A DNA stretch of 64,000 bases from Gordionus sp. m RMFG-2023. Its lineage: Eukaryota > Nematomorpha > Gordioida > Chordodea > Parachordodidae. Under the pieces are notes generated by a model. It had not been told where the DNA came from, searched no databases, and saw nothing but the letters and a program-made list of their open reading frames with translations. This document shows positions 1 through 14,700 of this stretch, one piece after another. The translations under genes and the position numbers were made by a program. The stretch's first letter is position 1. Every line of letters begins with the position of its first letter. The stretch covers positions 30,977,366 through 31,041,365 of the forward strand of contig NC_088777.1 of the NCBI RefSeq assembly GCF_954871325.1, given 5' to 3'.

Positions 1-351
1 TGCAAAAATTTAATTAAAATAATTATTTTTAACATAGAATAAGATATATTGAGTGATCATAAAAAATGGAAGGTTTGGGGGGCGATTTTATTCTTCTTTC
101 TACACCGAATGGATTGAATTAATATACAATTGACTAAACATTTATAAAATTTTCAGAATAAGCTTTCAGTCGCGTATTAATCATAAATTTGGCCAAAATT
201 TTGTTACTAATATTTTTTTCATTTATGCTGGCTACTATAGTGATTATAGACTCCAATAAAGCACAAAATTGACAAATTTTTAAAATGCGGTTTGGGGGCG
301 AAGCCCCCAATTTAAAACCCTCCCCATGGATCAATCCTGGCTACGCCACTG
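1..351 (-). mobile_element. hAT-like MITE, GGCGTAGCC family, cut by window edge
   Basis: The terminal repeat reads CTGGCTACGCCACTG at 337-351, the complement of the CAGTGGCGTAGCCAGG start seen at 62865. The whole stretch matches 62865-63200 in inverted orientation, including the GGGGGCGAAGCCCCC stem. No coding capacity is seen. Confidence 0.75.
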
Positions 352-552
352 CACGTCATCAATATAACACATACAATAAAAGGCAGGATACTACATTCTA
401 ATAATCTTAGGCATTTAAACAATACCACCCGATATTATATTTTTATATAAACATATAGCATCTAATTAACGAATATACTAATTCATAATATAATATTATA
501 TATTATTACATATATTTTCATTGTATCAACATTATTTATATATATTTATGTA

Positions 553-1878
553 CATAGGCGTAGCTAGGATTTTCCTAAAGGGAGGGGGAGGGGAATTAAA
601 AAATTACTGGAGCTTCACCCCCAGACCCACTTTTAGACGGGCCTTCGGCCCGCTTTTGCACAACCTTGGCCGGATTACCTTAGTCTATATAGTCATAAAA
701 TATTTTTATAGGAGGTTAATTTTAATTTAAAAAAAGCCCAAATATGAAATGTAATTTTATTAGTTTATATGAAATATATTTTTATTAGTTTATATAAAAT
801 ATAATAAATTACTTGTATATACATTTATATAATAGCATGGTAATAATTTATTCTAAACAAGTATAAGAAATTTATTTATAAAAGGTAAACATATAGTTGA
901 TATTTGTCTATTATAAAGAAATAGTTACAAAATACTAGGTAAAATTCCACTTTTACAGACATATTTTACAGTTAGAGAATATATTACAGTTAATATTTTA
1001 ACAAATTTTACTAATCAATGTTCTTGATAATAAATATAGCAACAATTTGCATTCAATTATTTAACGCCATCTACTTATTTTAAATAAAAAATGATATTAA
1101 AAATTAATCTTTATATTATTCATCCCACAATGTCTTTAAAAGATGTTCTCTGATGTCCTTATCAATATTTTATAGTTTTCTGTAAAATAACTTGTCATAT
1201 GATAATTGATAAAATTAGATATACTGTAAATCTACGATATATAATATTCCAATGTTTGTATTATGCTTTAATTTTTTTATTTAATTTATGATTTAATTTT
1301 ATCAATAGTTTTATAATTATATTTTTCTTTTATTAAGATAAATAAATTAAAATTCTCACTTTATAAAAATATTTGATATATTATATTATTTAGTATTTTT
1401 ATGGATCTATTATTAATAATTATAATACATTTCACTTTTGTCTTAAGACTTATATTTGGCTTATATTCCATTTCTTAAAAAACCATTTTGGTTCACTTTT
1501 TATATATAAAAATGCTTTTTTCCAAAAATTTATTAATTATGATTAATAGTTTTATAAAAAAAAATCAACTTTTACATATTTTCTTTCAAATTATTGTTTA
1601 AGATATATGCATACATTTTTGAGGGTCAATGCTTTTTTCCAAAAATTTATTAATTATGATGAATAGTTTTATAAAAAAAAATCAACTTTTACATATTTTC
1701 TTTCAAATTATTGTTTAAGATATATGCATACATTTTTGAGGGTCAGGGAGTGGGTAAAGGACTAAGGGGGATATTTTTTATTAGCTTAAAATAATATTCA
1801 CAAAAAACAAAAAATGCAAAATTTCTGAAGAGGGGGGAAAATTTCCCCTTGCCCCCCCCCCTCCTGGCTACGCTTTTG
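553..1878. mobile_element. Non-autonomous hAT element, 8-bp target duplication TTTATGTA
   Basis: Ends are CATAGGCGTAGCTAGG and CCTGGCTACGCTTTTG, flanked by perfect direct repeats TTTATGTA at 545-552 and 1879-1886; 8 bp is the hAT signature. The interior is non-coding. Segments 848-1080 recur at 55,885-57,560. G/C runs sit just inside the ends. Confidence 0.85.
1511..1744. repeat. Tandem duplication, two 117-bp units
   Basis: The unit starting AATGCTTTTTTCC repeats almost exactly at 1511 and 1628, inside the hAT element at 553-1878. It is likely a recent local duplication. Confidence 0.9.
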
Positions 1879-2039
1879 TTTATGTATTATAATGCAATTA
1901 TACTTGTAATTTCTAATCACTACAGGAATTTCAATAGAATAGCAATAAAAAGTGACAAATTGAAATGGGAATGGAATAGCGAATTAAAAAATTATTAATT
2001 ATTTATCAAATTATATATGTTTTAAATGGTCAAAACGAC

Positions 2040-2345
2040 AACAAGACTTTAAATTTATCCAAATGCTAACATCAATACCAACAGCTTATTTAACATAGAC
2101 AGTTAAAATTAAAATCAGCCCTTATCCTACCCCATAAAGTAATTAAATATATGTTTCGGACATAAATTCTTTTTATCTTAGACTATAAGTGTTTAAGTAA
2201 TCGTTCTAAGACAATTACGCGTACAAGTATACACGCGCCTTGCCCACAAAAGTGTAAAAGGTCCCTTATTTTTTCCCTCTATATTAAATATTCAGTTTGT
2301 TAGATTGGAAAACCTAGCATAGTTCTGTTGTACCCACAACAAGAG
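2040..2345. repeat. Dispersed repeat shared with 55,570-55,870
   Basis: The stretch with CTTGCCCACAAAAGTG and the following lines is a diverged copy of 55,690-55,800. No coding frame. It lies just downstream of the SGSM3-like stop. Confidence 0.5.
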
Positions 2346-2386
2346 GGCGAAATGTTTTTATCACCTATCACGTAAAAGCATGATAT

Positions 2387-2392
2387 TTTATT
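2387..2392 (-). promoter_or_regulatory. Candidate polyadenylation signal of the SGSM3-like gene
   Basis: AATAAA on the minus strand about 185 bases after the stop codon. In DNA this A/T-rich the motif is expected by chance, so this is only the nearest plausible signal. Confidence 0.3.
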
Positions 2393-2575
2393 TAAGAATT
2401 TTAAATAAAATTCGAATGATTAATCTCTTCCTTTTCCACTCCTATCTCCTACCCCCTCTTATCCCCCTCCCTCTCTCAAAAATTTATACAATATAAAATA
2501 TACTATAGAATGTGATGAAATATATACGAATATATCAAATGTTTTTTATAATTCAATATCTAGTAGCATAAAAAT

Positions 2576-2783
2576 TTACAAATCATAACTAAATAAATTA
2601 TGCTTGAGAGATAATTGAATTCGCGATATATTATCCTGATAAGAATTCGTATCTTTAACAATGAATTTATCCGTTATTTGTGAGGGGGCTCTATTTGTAA
2701 AGATTTGAGAAAGGCAGTTTCTAGGAGAATTCAAAGGCAATTCCCATTCTAGATTTAGCCTAAAATTGAAATGCGATAAATAC
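2576..2783 (-). CDS. SGSM3: SGSM3-like exon 17 (C-terminus and stop)
   Basis: Starts with G after ACATACAG. YLSHFNFRLNLEWELP matches human VLCCFAFSLSQDWELP. The end KHNLFSYDL then TAA matches human KHHLFSWDVDG then stop. About 25 residues between the two matches are lineage-specific. Confidence 0.92.
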
Positions 2784-5700
2784 CTGTATGTAAGAGTTGT
2801 AAACATTGAAATATCAATAATATTATAATAGCAATAATATAAAAATGGAGTGACTTTAATTCAAAAAAGAATATATATGTTGTATAGCCTAATGAAATTC
2901 AGTAGATGTTGGAGGCTTTAATTTAAAGCACTTGTACCATTTTCTTAATTTTAAAAGTTTTAATTTTGTTAATTCTATTACAGCATGCGAATAGTACTTA
3001 CTATATGATTTCAGAAAATTTTTCATGAGATTTTGAACCAAATTTAATCAATTTTCTCAAGATTTTATATATTAATTAAGATTAATCTAAATTTTCTGAA
3101 ATTCATATGGTAGGTAAGGTACTTTACACACACTGGACCATAACTCTGGCACTTAGGTCTTTAAAATTAAAAAAGTTTTAAATGATTTAAATGTTACCCT
3201 AAATTTTAATATAAATTCTTTAATATCTTAATAATATATTTCCTTTATAGAACTTTTATTTTTATTATAGAAATATATAATATAAATATGTACTTGAATT
3301 CGTTTATAATATGGAATCTAACGGGTGTCACTAGAAAGGAATAAGGATCATACCATTTTTCTAAAACTTTTTGATATTTGGTAATTTCTTCAAACCAATG
3401 ATGCAATACTTTGTGGCTTGGTAAAAAAAGATAACATTATATTAAACGAAAAGTTTAGAAAAGAAAAATGCGAAAAAGAAAAATATTAAAAATATAAATA
3501 TTTACTTTAATCCGGCACATATCAAACTTCGAAATTTTATCTCTGGTGGAGATTTGAATTTGTAGTGGGTAGCCTCAATATTTTCTAAAGACTTTTATAT
3601 TATAAATATATTGAGTTGTAGAAAATTTATGAGCCCCACAAGTTATAAAAAACATTAATTTTTAAAATGAATTTTACTGTAAATTAATATGAGGACAATT
3701 TTTATAAAAACAAACTAAAATCTTCTGGCGAATGGTATGTAGTTTTAAAGAGGTGTTCACAAATTATTTTTTATTTAACCCCCACCTACTTGGACTTGTA
3801 CTAAAGATTTTACATCAATTTGTCCAGAATGTTTATTTTTTTAAGCTCGCTGCACCCATTTATGAAAGACAATATTTTGAGGACCGAAAAATTAATTGAC
3901 TATTTTCAAATTCGATTTCATTTTTTTCTAAAATTTTTAAAGCATACTAATATATTTTTACCGTAGAAGATTTAGAATTCTACTTAGTAAAAGCATTACC
4001 AAGAGAGGATTTTCTCTTTAAAATATTGTAACAAGTTCATTTATTGCAGGTTTTTCGTTACATTTTTTAAAAAATAATTTTGATTTTATTAATATGCTTT
4101 TATTCTGAAAATCTTTGGAATTACAATCATTATTATTAAAACGGAATTTTACTAATTCGTTCGTCTTTTCTCTAGTAAACAATTATATGCTCTAGAAAAT
4201 AATCATTACCGGAAAGATATGACTAAATTTTTTCTGGAATATTTCCTGATAAAAGAAGGAAAGATTTAAAATTGATAAAATTCTAAAACTTTAATAAATA
4301 AAGACTAAAAATAACATATAACCCATTTATAAAAATTTTAAATTCTAATGGTTTATTCTATTATTTTATTAAATTTGTGAAAGTTCTTGAATTTGTAAGA
4401 AAAAATCAGGTTTTATATATGGTATTCTAAGGCTGTGTCCAATACATAAAAAAGTTTAATTCGAAAACTATAAACTTTATCGAAAAACACGAAATACACT
4501 TTTTTAATAGAAAGATAAAAATATTGCAAAAACATATTTGTGCAATTATTCAAGACTTTTTCATTAGGTTTCCTTAAAGTTTTAAAACCTTTTAATGAGG
4601 GTTTAAACGTAACCTAAAAGTTTATTGGGGAAAAAAATTATATTAATTATTTAGAAAATGTAAGGTAAAATGTTTATTTTTCAGATATATTACTTTTTCT
4701 AAAATAATTAAATTTAAATTTAAAAAAATATATTGCTATTTATATTATTATTAAAAGGTTATATTCCTAAAAAAAAATTTTCGTGATTCAGGCAATATTT
4801 CTATTCTTACTTTGGAAAAGCATATTACGCCCAATCACGGGTTAATTCAAATTTTATTTTTAACTCATGGGTTGACCATGACTCACATAGTTATTGGAGT
4901 TATTTCTGCCTGCTTCCTCCTTGGAACATCTATCTATCTCTTTATTTATTTATTTATTTTTAGATCATAGGTTATTTTTTGCCAAATTTTAACATACTAG
5001 ATCCTGGATTTGATCCTAATTTTGGCAATTTACCCGGATTTATGATTTCCTCTTAAATTTAGGATTGTGATATAGATTATTTTGTTAAATATTCGATCCT
5101 TTTAAAAAATTATTTTTTTTTACTTAAAAAATTTATAAAATGTAATATTTTAAAATAAAATATTATTTTTTTAAAAAAATCTATCTCCATCACATTTTAC
5201 CATTCTCCACCATATTTTATATTTTTCTTATAGGAATTTGATATACAACCTCAAGTTTTATTTATTGAATTAAAAATAAAATAATTATTTGTATATATTT
5301 ACTAATGTCCATAGATCTAGATTATAATGCATATACAGTTATTGAAGTGACAGATATAGATGAGAATCTTTTATCTTTTCTTCAACTGCGATAATAATGT
5401 TAATTATCATTTCCTAAAATATAGATTTCCTTCATTCTATTAGTACAATCGCATATAGCAGCAATAATTCATTCCTAATTTAAGCTTAATTGATACTTAT
5501 TCAAATAATTGTATACAAAATATTTCTCTGGGAAAAATTCTTCTCAAAATGCGCTTTCCCTAAATAATTTTTTTTAATTTAAATGATAATTTAATTGATA
5601 TTTTGTTTACTGATATAAATAAAAATATATAACACATTTGCCATCAAGCGCTCCTGTGGAGCACTTTAGTAAAGCTAAATATGTTCTTAATGACACTATA

Positions 5701-8700
5701 TTTCATTTATTTTTATACTAGTAATTTTGCATCGAGCATATATTTTTTTCAGAAATTTATAAAATAAGAAAAGGATCGCGATATTTTTTTTAAAAAAAAG
5801 GACGATCATGGATTCCGATCCCTTTTTTGAAAAGATAATGATCGGAATTCGATCCTTTTAAGGATTGATTAACAAGTCAGTATATACCTTTAAATAAAAT
5901 ATGAACTTTTATTTTTAAAGAATGAGCGAAGTTTTTTAAAGTATTTCAAAACGCGACATTTTTTTGAGCCACCCGGTATATTCAAAAAATGTTTTGGGCA
6001 TTGTTTTTCTTATGAAAGTTTCTTTCATTTCACGGGGTATTTTTGCTAGAGAATTTTGTTACGTCCATGAATCATTATGTACATTATGAAAGTTTATTAT
6101 AATTAATGCTGTAAATTAATGTAGATGAAAGTTAACTCGTTTAGAGAAAGGAACACAATTCGTTACTTGTTTCAAAGGTAACTAGTAATACGTATTTTTA
6201 AATAAAGGTAACGCAGAGCGTTATTAGTTACTTTAAATTTTTTCTTAAAAAATATGAAATATATTTTATTATATATTTTTTAAATTTAAATCATTTAATC
6301 TGAGTTTTTAATTCAAATCAACTATCAAGGTTCTTCAATTTTATTTATTACATTTATGTTTTTGAATTTTGTACAGTCAAGATTGTTAATCTAATTAATA
6401 TTGAATCAATCAGGGTATGTTTATTTATATTCTCAAATATTTTTTTTTTTATAAATATAACTTTTTTATTTTTTTGACAATGTACATAAATAAAATTATA
6501 TTAATGTTTAATAATATAAAAATGAACATTGAAAAGTTATTATATAAATAAATTATTCATTACGCGATTAAAATTATATAAAATATATTCTAATCATCAT
6601 GTGAGATGAGGCTGCCAATGAAGCTGATGTAATTAGCCCTGTGAATTGCTATTGCTAGTCTTTGTCTTAAGAAGAAGCCTTCACGAGGTTCATCTGTTAG
6701 TTTGCGGATTAGCGATCCAAGTTCCTTGAAGAAAGAAAGAGCACGATTCCCAAAGGTAGTCAAGGTAGTGGAAATGATGTGAATGAATAAGTGATCTTGG
6801 GATATCTCTGAATATTTTGCAATTTTTAGAAGCTCCTTGTTCTCCAGAATGTTAAGGGATTGATTGGAAGGAGCCAAAGAATTAATACAAGAGTAATCCC
6901 AGACCAAGAATTGACCTCGCTTCCAGGGAATTTGAGAGATCCCGTCAGGGCGTTTCCCATCAGATCTGAAAAGACCAGAGGGTTCGAGAATAGAAAAAAT
7001 TTGAGCGGATCTCAGAGCTCTAAGAATTATAGAATTGCAAATGTTATGTCTAACGATGCGGCCTTTACATGAACGACAATGTAGACTATGCCTTCCATTA
7101 CTCAAAACAGCAGAACTGCAGCCGGCACAGATGTGGGGTTGGGTTATTAAGCAATTTAAACGGATGCCTATAGAATGAGTTAGCTCATTTTGGGTCAATT
7201 GTAATTGTAAGTTCGCGGATGGAATGGCTTCGAGGAACTCATGTCCAGAACCATTAAGCAGAGAGGAGAATAAGGGACGGTCCAATGATTGCATACTGGA
7301 AAGGAGAGATTCGACGCAGCTTGCAATAATGGGTTTATCCCAGTCCTTCTGCTTGTTCGTTTCTGGAATTGGGTGGTCGACAATGAATCGAGATTTCCAT
7401 TCAATGATTGCACTATCAAAGGAAAGGTCAGAATTTAAGGAATTAGGATTGACTAAATTTTTGGTTAAAAGACAGCTCGATATAAAGACAGTTAAGGTAA
7501 GATCGGAAGGGGATCTGATGCCTAGTCCTCCCATCTTGGTAGGAAGGGTGGCTTGTGTCCATGCTAATTCATGGAATTTTAGATTAAGGATACTTTCAAT
7601 TAGGACTTTAATCCCATTTTCATAAATGCCTAAGGAAGTGGGAAATTTAAAAATAGGGGTAGAGCGGAGCGCGTAAAGAATTTTTGGGATATTGAAGAAA
7701 TATTTTAGGAGAAAAAAGGCTTTATGAGAGGGGAGAAGGGAAAATAGCCAACTCATTAAGGGTTTCGAGTGTAGATTGTAGGAAGGATGATATGGCTGTG
7801 TGTCCACCAACGGGAGCACCTAAGTGAGATAATTCCTCCAGATTAATCTGTTTGAAATTATGAAAATTGTTTTCAGATGAATTAATTGGAATGAATTCTG
7901 ATTTTTCATAGTTGATTGATAGACCAATGGATAGCCCTGCATCCGTGATTATCATTACAGCTTTATTGATTTCGTCGTTTGGACCACAAAGGATTCCATC
8001 ATCGATGTACCATGCATGTAATGATAATGAACATGCCTCGTTAATAGATTTAACAATTTCATTGATCCCTAAACAGAAAAATAAAGAACCTAGAGGATCT
8101 CCCTGTTGTATGCTGTCAATCTAAGGAATTTTATAGGTATCAAATTGGAGAGTGGAAGGCTGTTGATAGCATTAATAAAAGAATTTAGTGTAACCAGGAA
8201 AGAGAATACTTGGATGAGCTCAGAAAGGAATTCCGAGAAAGAGTGTTATAAGCATTGTTGAAGTCGATTTTGACTAAAGATTCGTTGGTTGGCTGGGTTT
8301 CTAAGTGTATTCTCGTTAGATGAACAACAGCTTCACAGCCGCCAGGTAATTAGTTGCATATTTATTTTATTTCTTTAGATGAAAATATTAAGTAGGCCAT
8401 AGCTCCAGTTTAAAACATTTCTTACGCCAATAAAGAAAATTAACAGCATCCTTTCTACACTTTTTAAGTGTAGATTGTATCCTAATTTAAATATTTCAAC
8501 CACGATGTCCAACAGCTCAAATTTTTAAAAACAATATGAAGGTAAAACTATGAATTCATATTTAATTCTGATAAAAATTTTAAAAAATTTGATGAGGAAT
8601 AGCAAAAAATAATATTAATAATAAATATAAAATTATATTTATACTCATGGTAATATATATTATAATTCAAATTTAACTTAATTTTCAATATATAAATATT

Positions 8701-11700
8701 GTCAAAAGCTTAAGAAAAGTTCAGAATGCAATTATTAGTTTTAAAAAAATATATATAAATATATGCCTATACATATGGAAAGGATATATCTTTATATTTG
8801 CTGAAAAAAAAATTTTTTACGAGTGAAGATTCTTGTGAAGATGATATAAGTTTTTTTGAAATAGAACCTATTATAATAAATTCCCCTAATTAAAATTCTA
8901 ACTTATTAAATATAATAGAACCCTCGCATCTTCTGCGATGGTTGAACGTACAGCAAACGATGTGTTGAGCACTAAGCGCTTTTGTTTATCTGATCAAAAT
9001 TTTGAAAAATAATTGATGTTAAAAATAAATTATTACAAAAAGAACTTATCCTATAATATTTTATTTTTGTATAATTTTATTTTTATTATCAATATGAGAA
9101 AAAAATGAAAATAAAAAGAAAATTTATATATAATATTTAGTATTTTTAACGAGTAACGCATTCCTTTCCACATGATGCATTCTTTTTTTCAAACATAACC
9201 ATTAACGCGTTTCTTTTTTGAAGTAACGTTTACAGCACTAATTATAATTAGAAATAGATGTGCTTTTTATATTTTGTCACTGTGGTTTAATTATTATTCT
9301 CTTCTTAACTTAATAAAATGCAAAAATATTTCTAAAATATTCGGGAATTTTTATTGAGAAGGCCCTATTTTCGGGGGTATATTCAAGAGACCAATTATTC
9401 GTGAATAATTTTCTCACAATTAAATTATCGATAGGGATATAAAATGAGGGCTTAAATTTTTTAACTTAAACCGTCATGAAAGTTGTGGGACTCCAGAATT
9501 GTTCTTTTTTAATTTTTTATGTTAAACAAATTCGATTGGATACATATAATTTTTTTAAAAAAATATTAAAAATTCTATACTTTTAAACAGGGTTCCTAGT
9601 AAAAGGTAGAAATTTATTATATCCATACCCCTCTGTAATTTGTTAATTTATAATGACTTATTTTATAAATTATATAACTCGGGCAAGTTATATTAATTAA
9701 AATTTTGTTTATTCATTCTTCTCGTGGAGTGGATAAGCACATTGTATTTTGGACTCCCTGTTTTATAAGTTTTTGAATCAATCAAGAAGGACAAATTATT
9801 CACAGATTTATTTTTCAAATATATATGTCAATAATCAAAAATAACATTAAGAAAATAAAAATAAAATATTTATAATTTCTTCAAATTTTGATATTCTTAG
9901 GCATACATGATATTTTCAGGGCTGTGAACCCTCCTTCAATGGTTCAGGTTTGGGTTCTGGTTCAGTGAAATATCTCTAAGCCAGATCCGGGTTCAGGGTT
10001 CGTGGTCCAGAAAAATAATGACTTATAAAATTTAGTAAAAATAGAAACATCAATTTTTATAAACTTTATTTTACCATATTTGGGCTTTACCATAAAAATA
10101 ATTTATCATTCTATTTTACCTTGTGATTATGTTCTTTTCTTTAGTCTTACTTTTAATTTAATAAAAATATATATTCCTTAAATATATATTATTATCTATT
10201 GTTAAAAAAATAGTTACAAAATATGCTGGTAAAATCTTAAAATTTTTACATAAAATGGAGTACTCTAAAATATAATAAAAAAGATTCCACGCAAAATAAT
10301 TTTCACCAGAAAATGCTTTTATATTGAAAATAAAAAAAATTGTGTTTAAAAATTTACATGTTTTTTTATATTTTAATTTTAATTGTTTATTTTTAATATA
10401 TATTTTAAAATAAATAAAAATTCAATATTTAAAATAAAGTTATTGAACCCTGAACCCTAATTTTAAAAAAGAGTTAGGGTTTGGATTCAATAAAATATTG
10501 AAGTTAAAAATTTATATTTAAAAATATATACATAATATATAACATTCTCTACACATAAAATATATAAATAAATAAATTATTAATAAATAAACACAATTTA
10601 AGTTAAGTCATCAGGATTTAATTTTTCATGTTTTGAAATACATTTGGGTAGGTAAATTCCGATAGATATTCTTTGCCATAAGTAACAACCCTTTTTTGGA
10701 TTACCTATGATTAAACCAGCGTTCCTATGTTTTAAATATTTTGGGCGTGTGATTCAAATGAACCATAGGTGTCTGAAACTATCGGAACAAATAATAAATG
10801 GTTGGGTGACTTTATATATTGGGTTTTACTTTTGGCTCTCATGATAAAGTTAATAGAAATTATTGTGGCAAAACGTTTACGAAAATTCTATTCCAAGTTA
10901 GAAGTATATAAAAGGGTCATTACACTGGGTTTGATTTGGTTACCGGAGCTGAGGTCAGAGGTTACAATCAGGAAGGGATATTTGTAGCTCTCAACTTTCT
11001 ATTGAGTTGATGGCAGAGATTAAAAGTTTGTCTTCACAGAGGGTGATGGTTTATTGGGGCATATATAAATTCTGACTTTTATGTTAGTCAGTTATTAATA
11101 TGTTCACATGGCTATCTCGTGACAGATTTTTAAAATGATGGAAGAGAGCATAAAATTCCTTTGCACAGACTTCAAATGTAGGTATTACACGTAATTCACT
11201 TTGTCTGTACGAGCTGAGATATGTAGTATTTTGGACGTTTCTACTCCATGCTAGTTGCAATGACTTGATGGGAATCAATAATGTGAGAGTCAGGGCTTCA
11301 TTAAAGTTTGCAAATAATGAAAGGAAAGCTGATATACCGATCGGTAAACGGAGGGTAAAACTAATAAAAGTTGGAAGTAAGGCTTGCATCCAGTTATAAA
11401 CCATTTAGATTAGGGATTGACCAAAGGTTATTTTGGGTAAATTTTGATTGTTTTATCACCTATAAATTTTATTTTATGGCCTCGATTGGAATATCATCCT
11501 GTCCTGTTGCTTTTCCAAAATCATAGTTTTGCTTAATTTAAACGATACTAGATATGGACAGGATAGGCCTGACAGGTAATAACTTGGGATGAGAGAGATA
11601 TAATGTAGGATGAGTTTATAATAATACTTATGCAATATGGAAATCATTCAATTAATAGTATTTTTTATTTTTGCGATATTTCGTTAGCTATATTTTTTTT

Positions 11701-14700
11701 GTCTTTGTTAATCATTTATTACAAACTTAAAAATAAAAAATAAAAGAAATTGATTTATGGATTTCCATATAATACTATGGTAAGCGGAAAATGATACCTT
11801 GGAGAAAAAATCCAGAAATATTTTTTTATGAAAACATCACCAAAGATTTCCTCGGAAAAAAGTTTCCCAGATGTTTTTCAATGGAAAATAATTTCCGGAT
11901 AATACCATTGAAAAAAATTCCCCGAAATTAAATCTTTGGGAAAAAAATTCATTCGGAAAATAAATCACCAAATTTTTAAGCAATACACCTACTTTAAAAC
12001 GTGTGAATATAAATATTATCTAATAGATATTATTTAAAATGATCAATTCTAAATATATAATGTAAATTTATTTAGTTGTAAGTAGAAGGGATGAAGAGTT
12101 AAAATATTTGAATAAATAAAAATATCTTTATAGAAACCTGTTCCAATAGCTGAATCGGTGTTAGTAATGCCTTATTATTATCGTCTAAGCTACATGATTA
12201 TTTATATATTTAAATACAAATTTAAAAGACTAGTAGTTTGGATTCATAACTCGGAAAAAATCAATTATAATCGTCAGCTCGTAGTCAAGTTTTCTCACTG
12301 AAAAGGTAGGGATGAAAGTGCCGGGAGGGGTAGGGTATTATAAATGTGAATATTTTGTCTATATTAGGCTAAAATTCATAGTTCTAGTTTAATATAATAT
12401 TGATTTTAGAATACAAAGTTATATTGTTCTAAAATGTTGATAGCAAATGTACATATAAACTGTTGTAAACATTTTTTTTTCATAAGTCATTTTATTGTTA
12501 ATAGAAAGCCTAATTAAATTTATGTAATATTTTTTTATTTAAGTAAAACTATTAAATAGATTCATAAATTCCATTATGGAGGAAAAATTTGGGGGGGGGG
12601 GGGGCTCAGAAATGTATTTGATATCAGTTTTCCGCGTTTTGAGTATATGCCAATATAAAAAAAAAATAGTGCTAAAAATATTTTATTTTAAAATATATTA
12701 AAAACAGCTAGGGTGCCAAAAAAATAAAATTACATAAGATGATGATAACTTTAGTATGTGTTTAATGATTTACCTATTCTAACTTTTTGGGCTAATCCAT
12801 TCTATTATTTCGGACAGCCATTTAGAAATATAAAAATAACAAGAGAAGCTAAGATGGAGCCTTATGGATTCTTAGTCAATTAGTTATTTAAAATTTGAAA
12901 ATAATTTAAAACCTTGATGTGTAAATTTAAACTTATGATATAGCATTTGTCCAAAATCTAGATTACCTTTAACCCACATCCCAAAAATGCCATTTAAATA
13001 TAATAATTTATCCATTCGTATCTTCAATTAATTATAGTGCAAAAAATTAAAGAAAAAGATATGGTGTCTGACTTGTAGGCGTTGCATAGATTAAGCTTTG
13101 GATTTGAAAATTCATTATTTTTACTATCTCTGGATATCTCTTGTATTACCTAAAATCAAATATAAATACGAATATATAAAACAGCTTTATATAACTCAGG
13201 ATTATCTATTGCCAAAAAATATCATTAAAATTTCAACTGTAAACAAATTCCTTTTCTTTATTTAAAAAATATATTGTTGTCTTGTTACCCGTTGTATTAC
13301 TTCCCAAGTATTTTTTGGATTTGCTGAGAGGAATGAAAAATTTGATTTGGAGATTAAACCGTGTTTAAATATATCTTGCACGCTGGAACATAAACTGTGT
13401 TTAAAAAGAGTTAATCATATTTTTTTCCACCTTTTTATCTATTAATTAAAAAATCAAGCCTCATTAATGGAATATATTATAAAATAATTTATAATAAAAT
13501 TCGATACAACATTTGGCAGCCCATAAAATTCTAATTTGCATGAGCCTAGCCCTAGTATGATTTTAAAAAAGTTATATTATATATCTTTTAAGGTCCCAAT
13601 CATAAGCGCATCCAGGATTTTGCTAGGGGGGAGGGTTATTGGGAGGGGCGTCATTCGCAAGTCTTATGCCAACTTTACATCTGACGTTGGTCCAGATAAT
13701 GTTAAACGGCTTGATTATTTTAACTAAAATACTATTACGTAAGCCTCGAGATTTCCTTAATAGTTGTCCAAATGCCATCTATGAGCAAAATCTCCAGACT
13801 TCCTTAATGTTTTTTGGTTAAAATTTATGGTTAGCCTTTTTAAAAATCAAGCCGTTTAACAACAGTGTCAGGTCACATTTCTCTTATATATAATATTGAT
13901 TTTCACTATATAGTTAAATTTCTATGTGCCTTTTAGAAAAATTATAGTCAATATTTTAAAAGTTATTACTTATAATTACATATATATTTTCTTCATCTTC
14001 ATTTTTTGAGATGGGGGAGGTGTGTGGGTACCAATAATTTGCTACATTTACAAAATTTTACATTCACCCCTTGGTTAACTAACGGCTTAGAATTTCTTTG
14101 GAGTTACAAATTCAAAATTTTGGTTAATAATAAAGATACAAAAACAATTAAAAAGTTTTACTTTTAAAAAATATGCTAGGACGTAATGTTCTTAAAAACC
14201 GCGATTTAGCCTATAATTAAAAAACACATCTAAATCAAGATTTTAGCCAAACAAATATTTCTACCTCAAGATTTTTCCTAGAGAGAGCTAAATCTCTTTC
14301 CCATCATTTGGCAAAATATCGAAGCTTAGATATTTGGTTTGGCGAAATCTTAAATTTTTTAAAATTGACTAGATCGAGATTTTAATAACACTACTAGGAC
14401 TCAGCCTTAGTAGTATTAATGACAATCGAACTAAATCTATTATAGAAAATTATTTTATATTTTATTTGAATGATAAAAAGGAGCAATCTAAGTAAATGAT
14501 CATCATAGCTGTCATTCTATGACTGCTAGTATCAGGCGGATATGCAGCGGAGGAAGGGACACCTTCCGGCCAAAAATTTAGATGCCGGTTAATTTTCAAA
14601 AATATTACCGATTCCTATTATCATGTTATATTCCAATATATATTTATTTATTATATTCACAGCAGAAATAAATATGCTATTAATTTATTCTATGTATTAA

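Noticed and set aside
3781-3840. RUN-like words QIDVKSL on the minus strand near 3.8 kb
   Set aside because: An upstream stop, no acceptor and the wrong phase. The true match (KFRSLICAGL) is at 3506-3591.
12958-13025. Possible extra RUN exon between exons 13 and 14
   Set aside because: Phase fails and it meets a stop; the exon at 12,138-12,189 fits instead.
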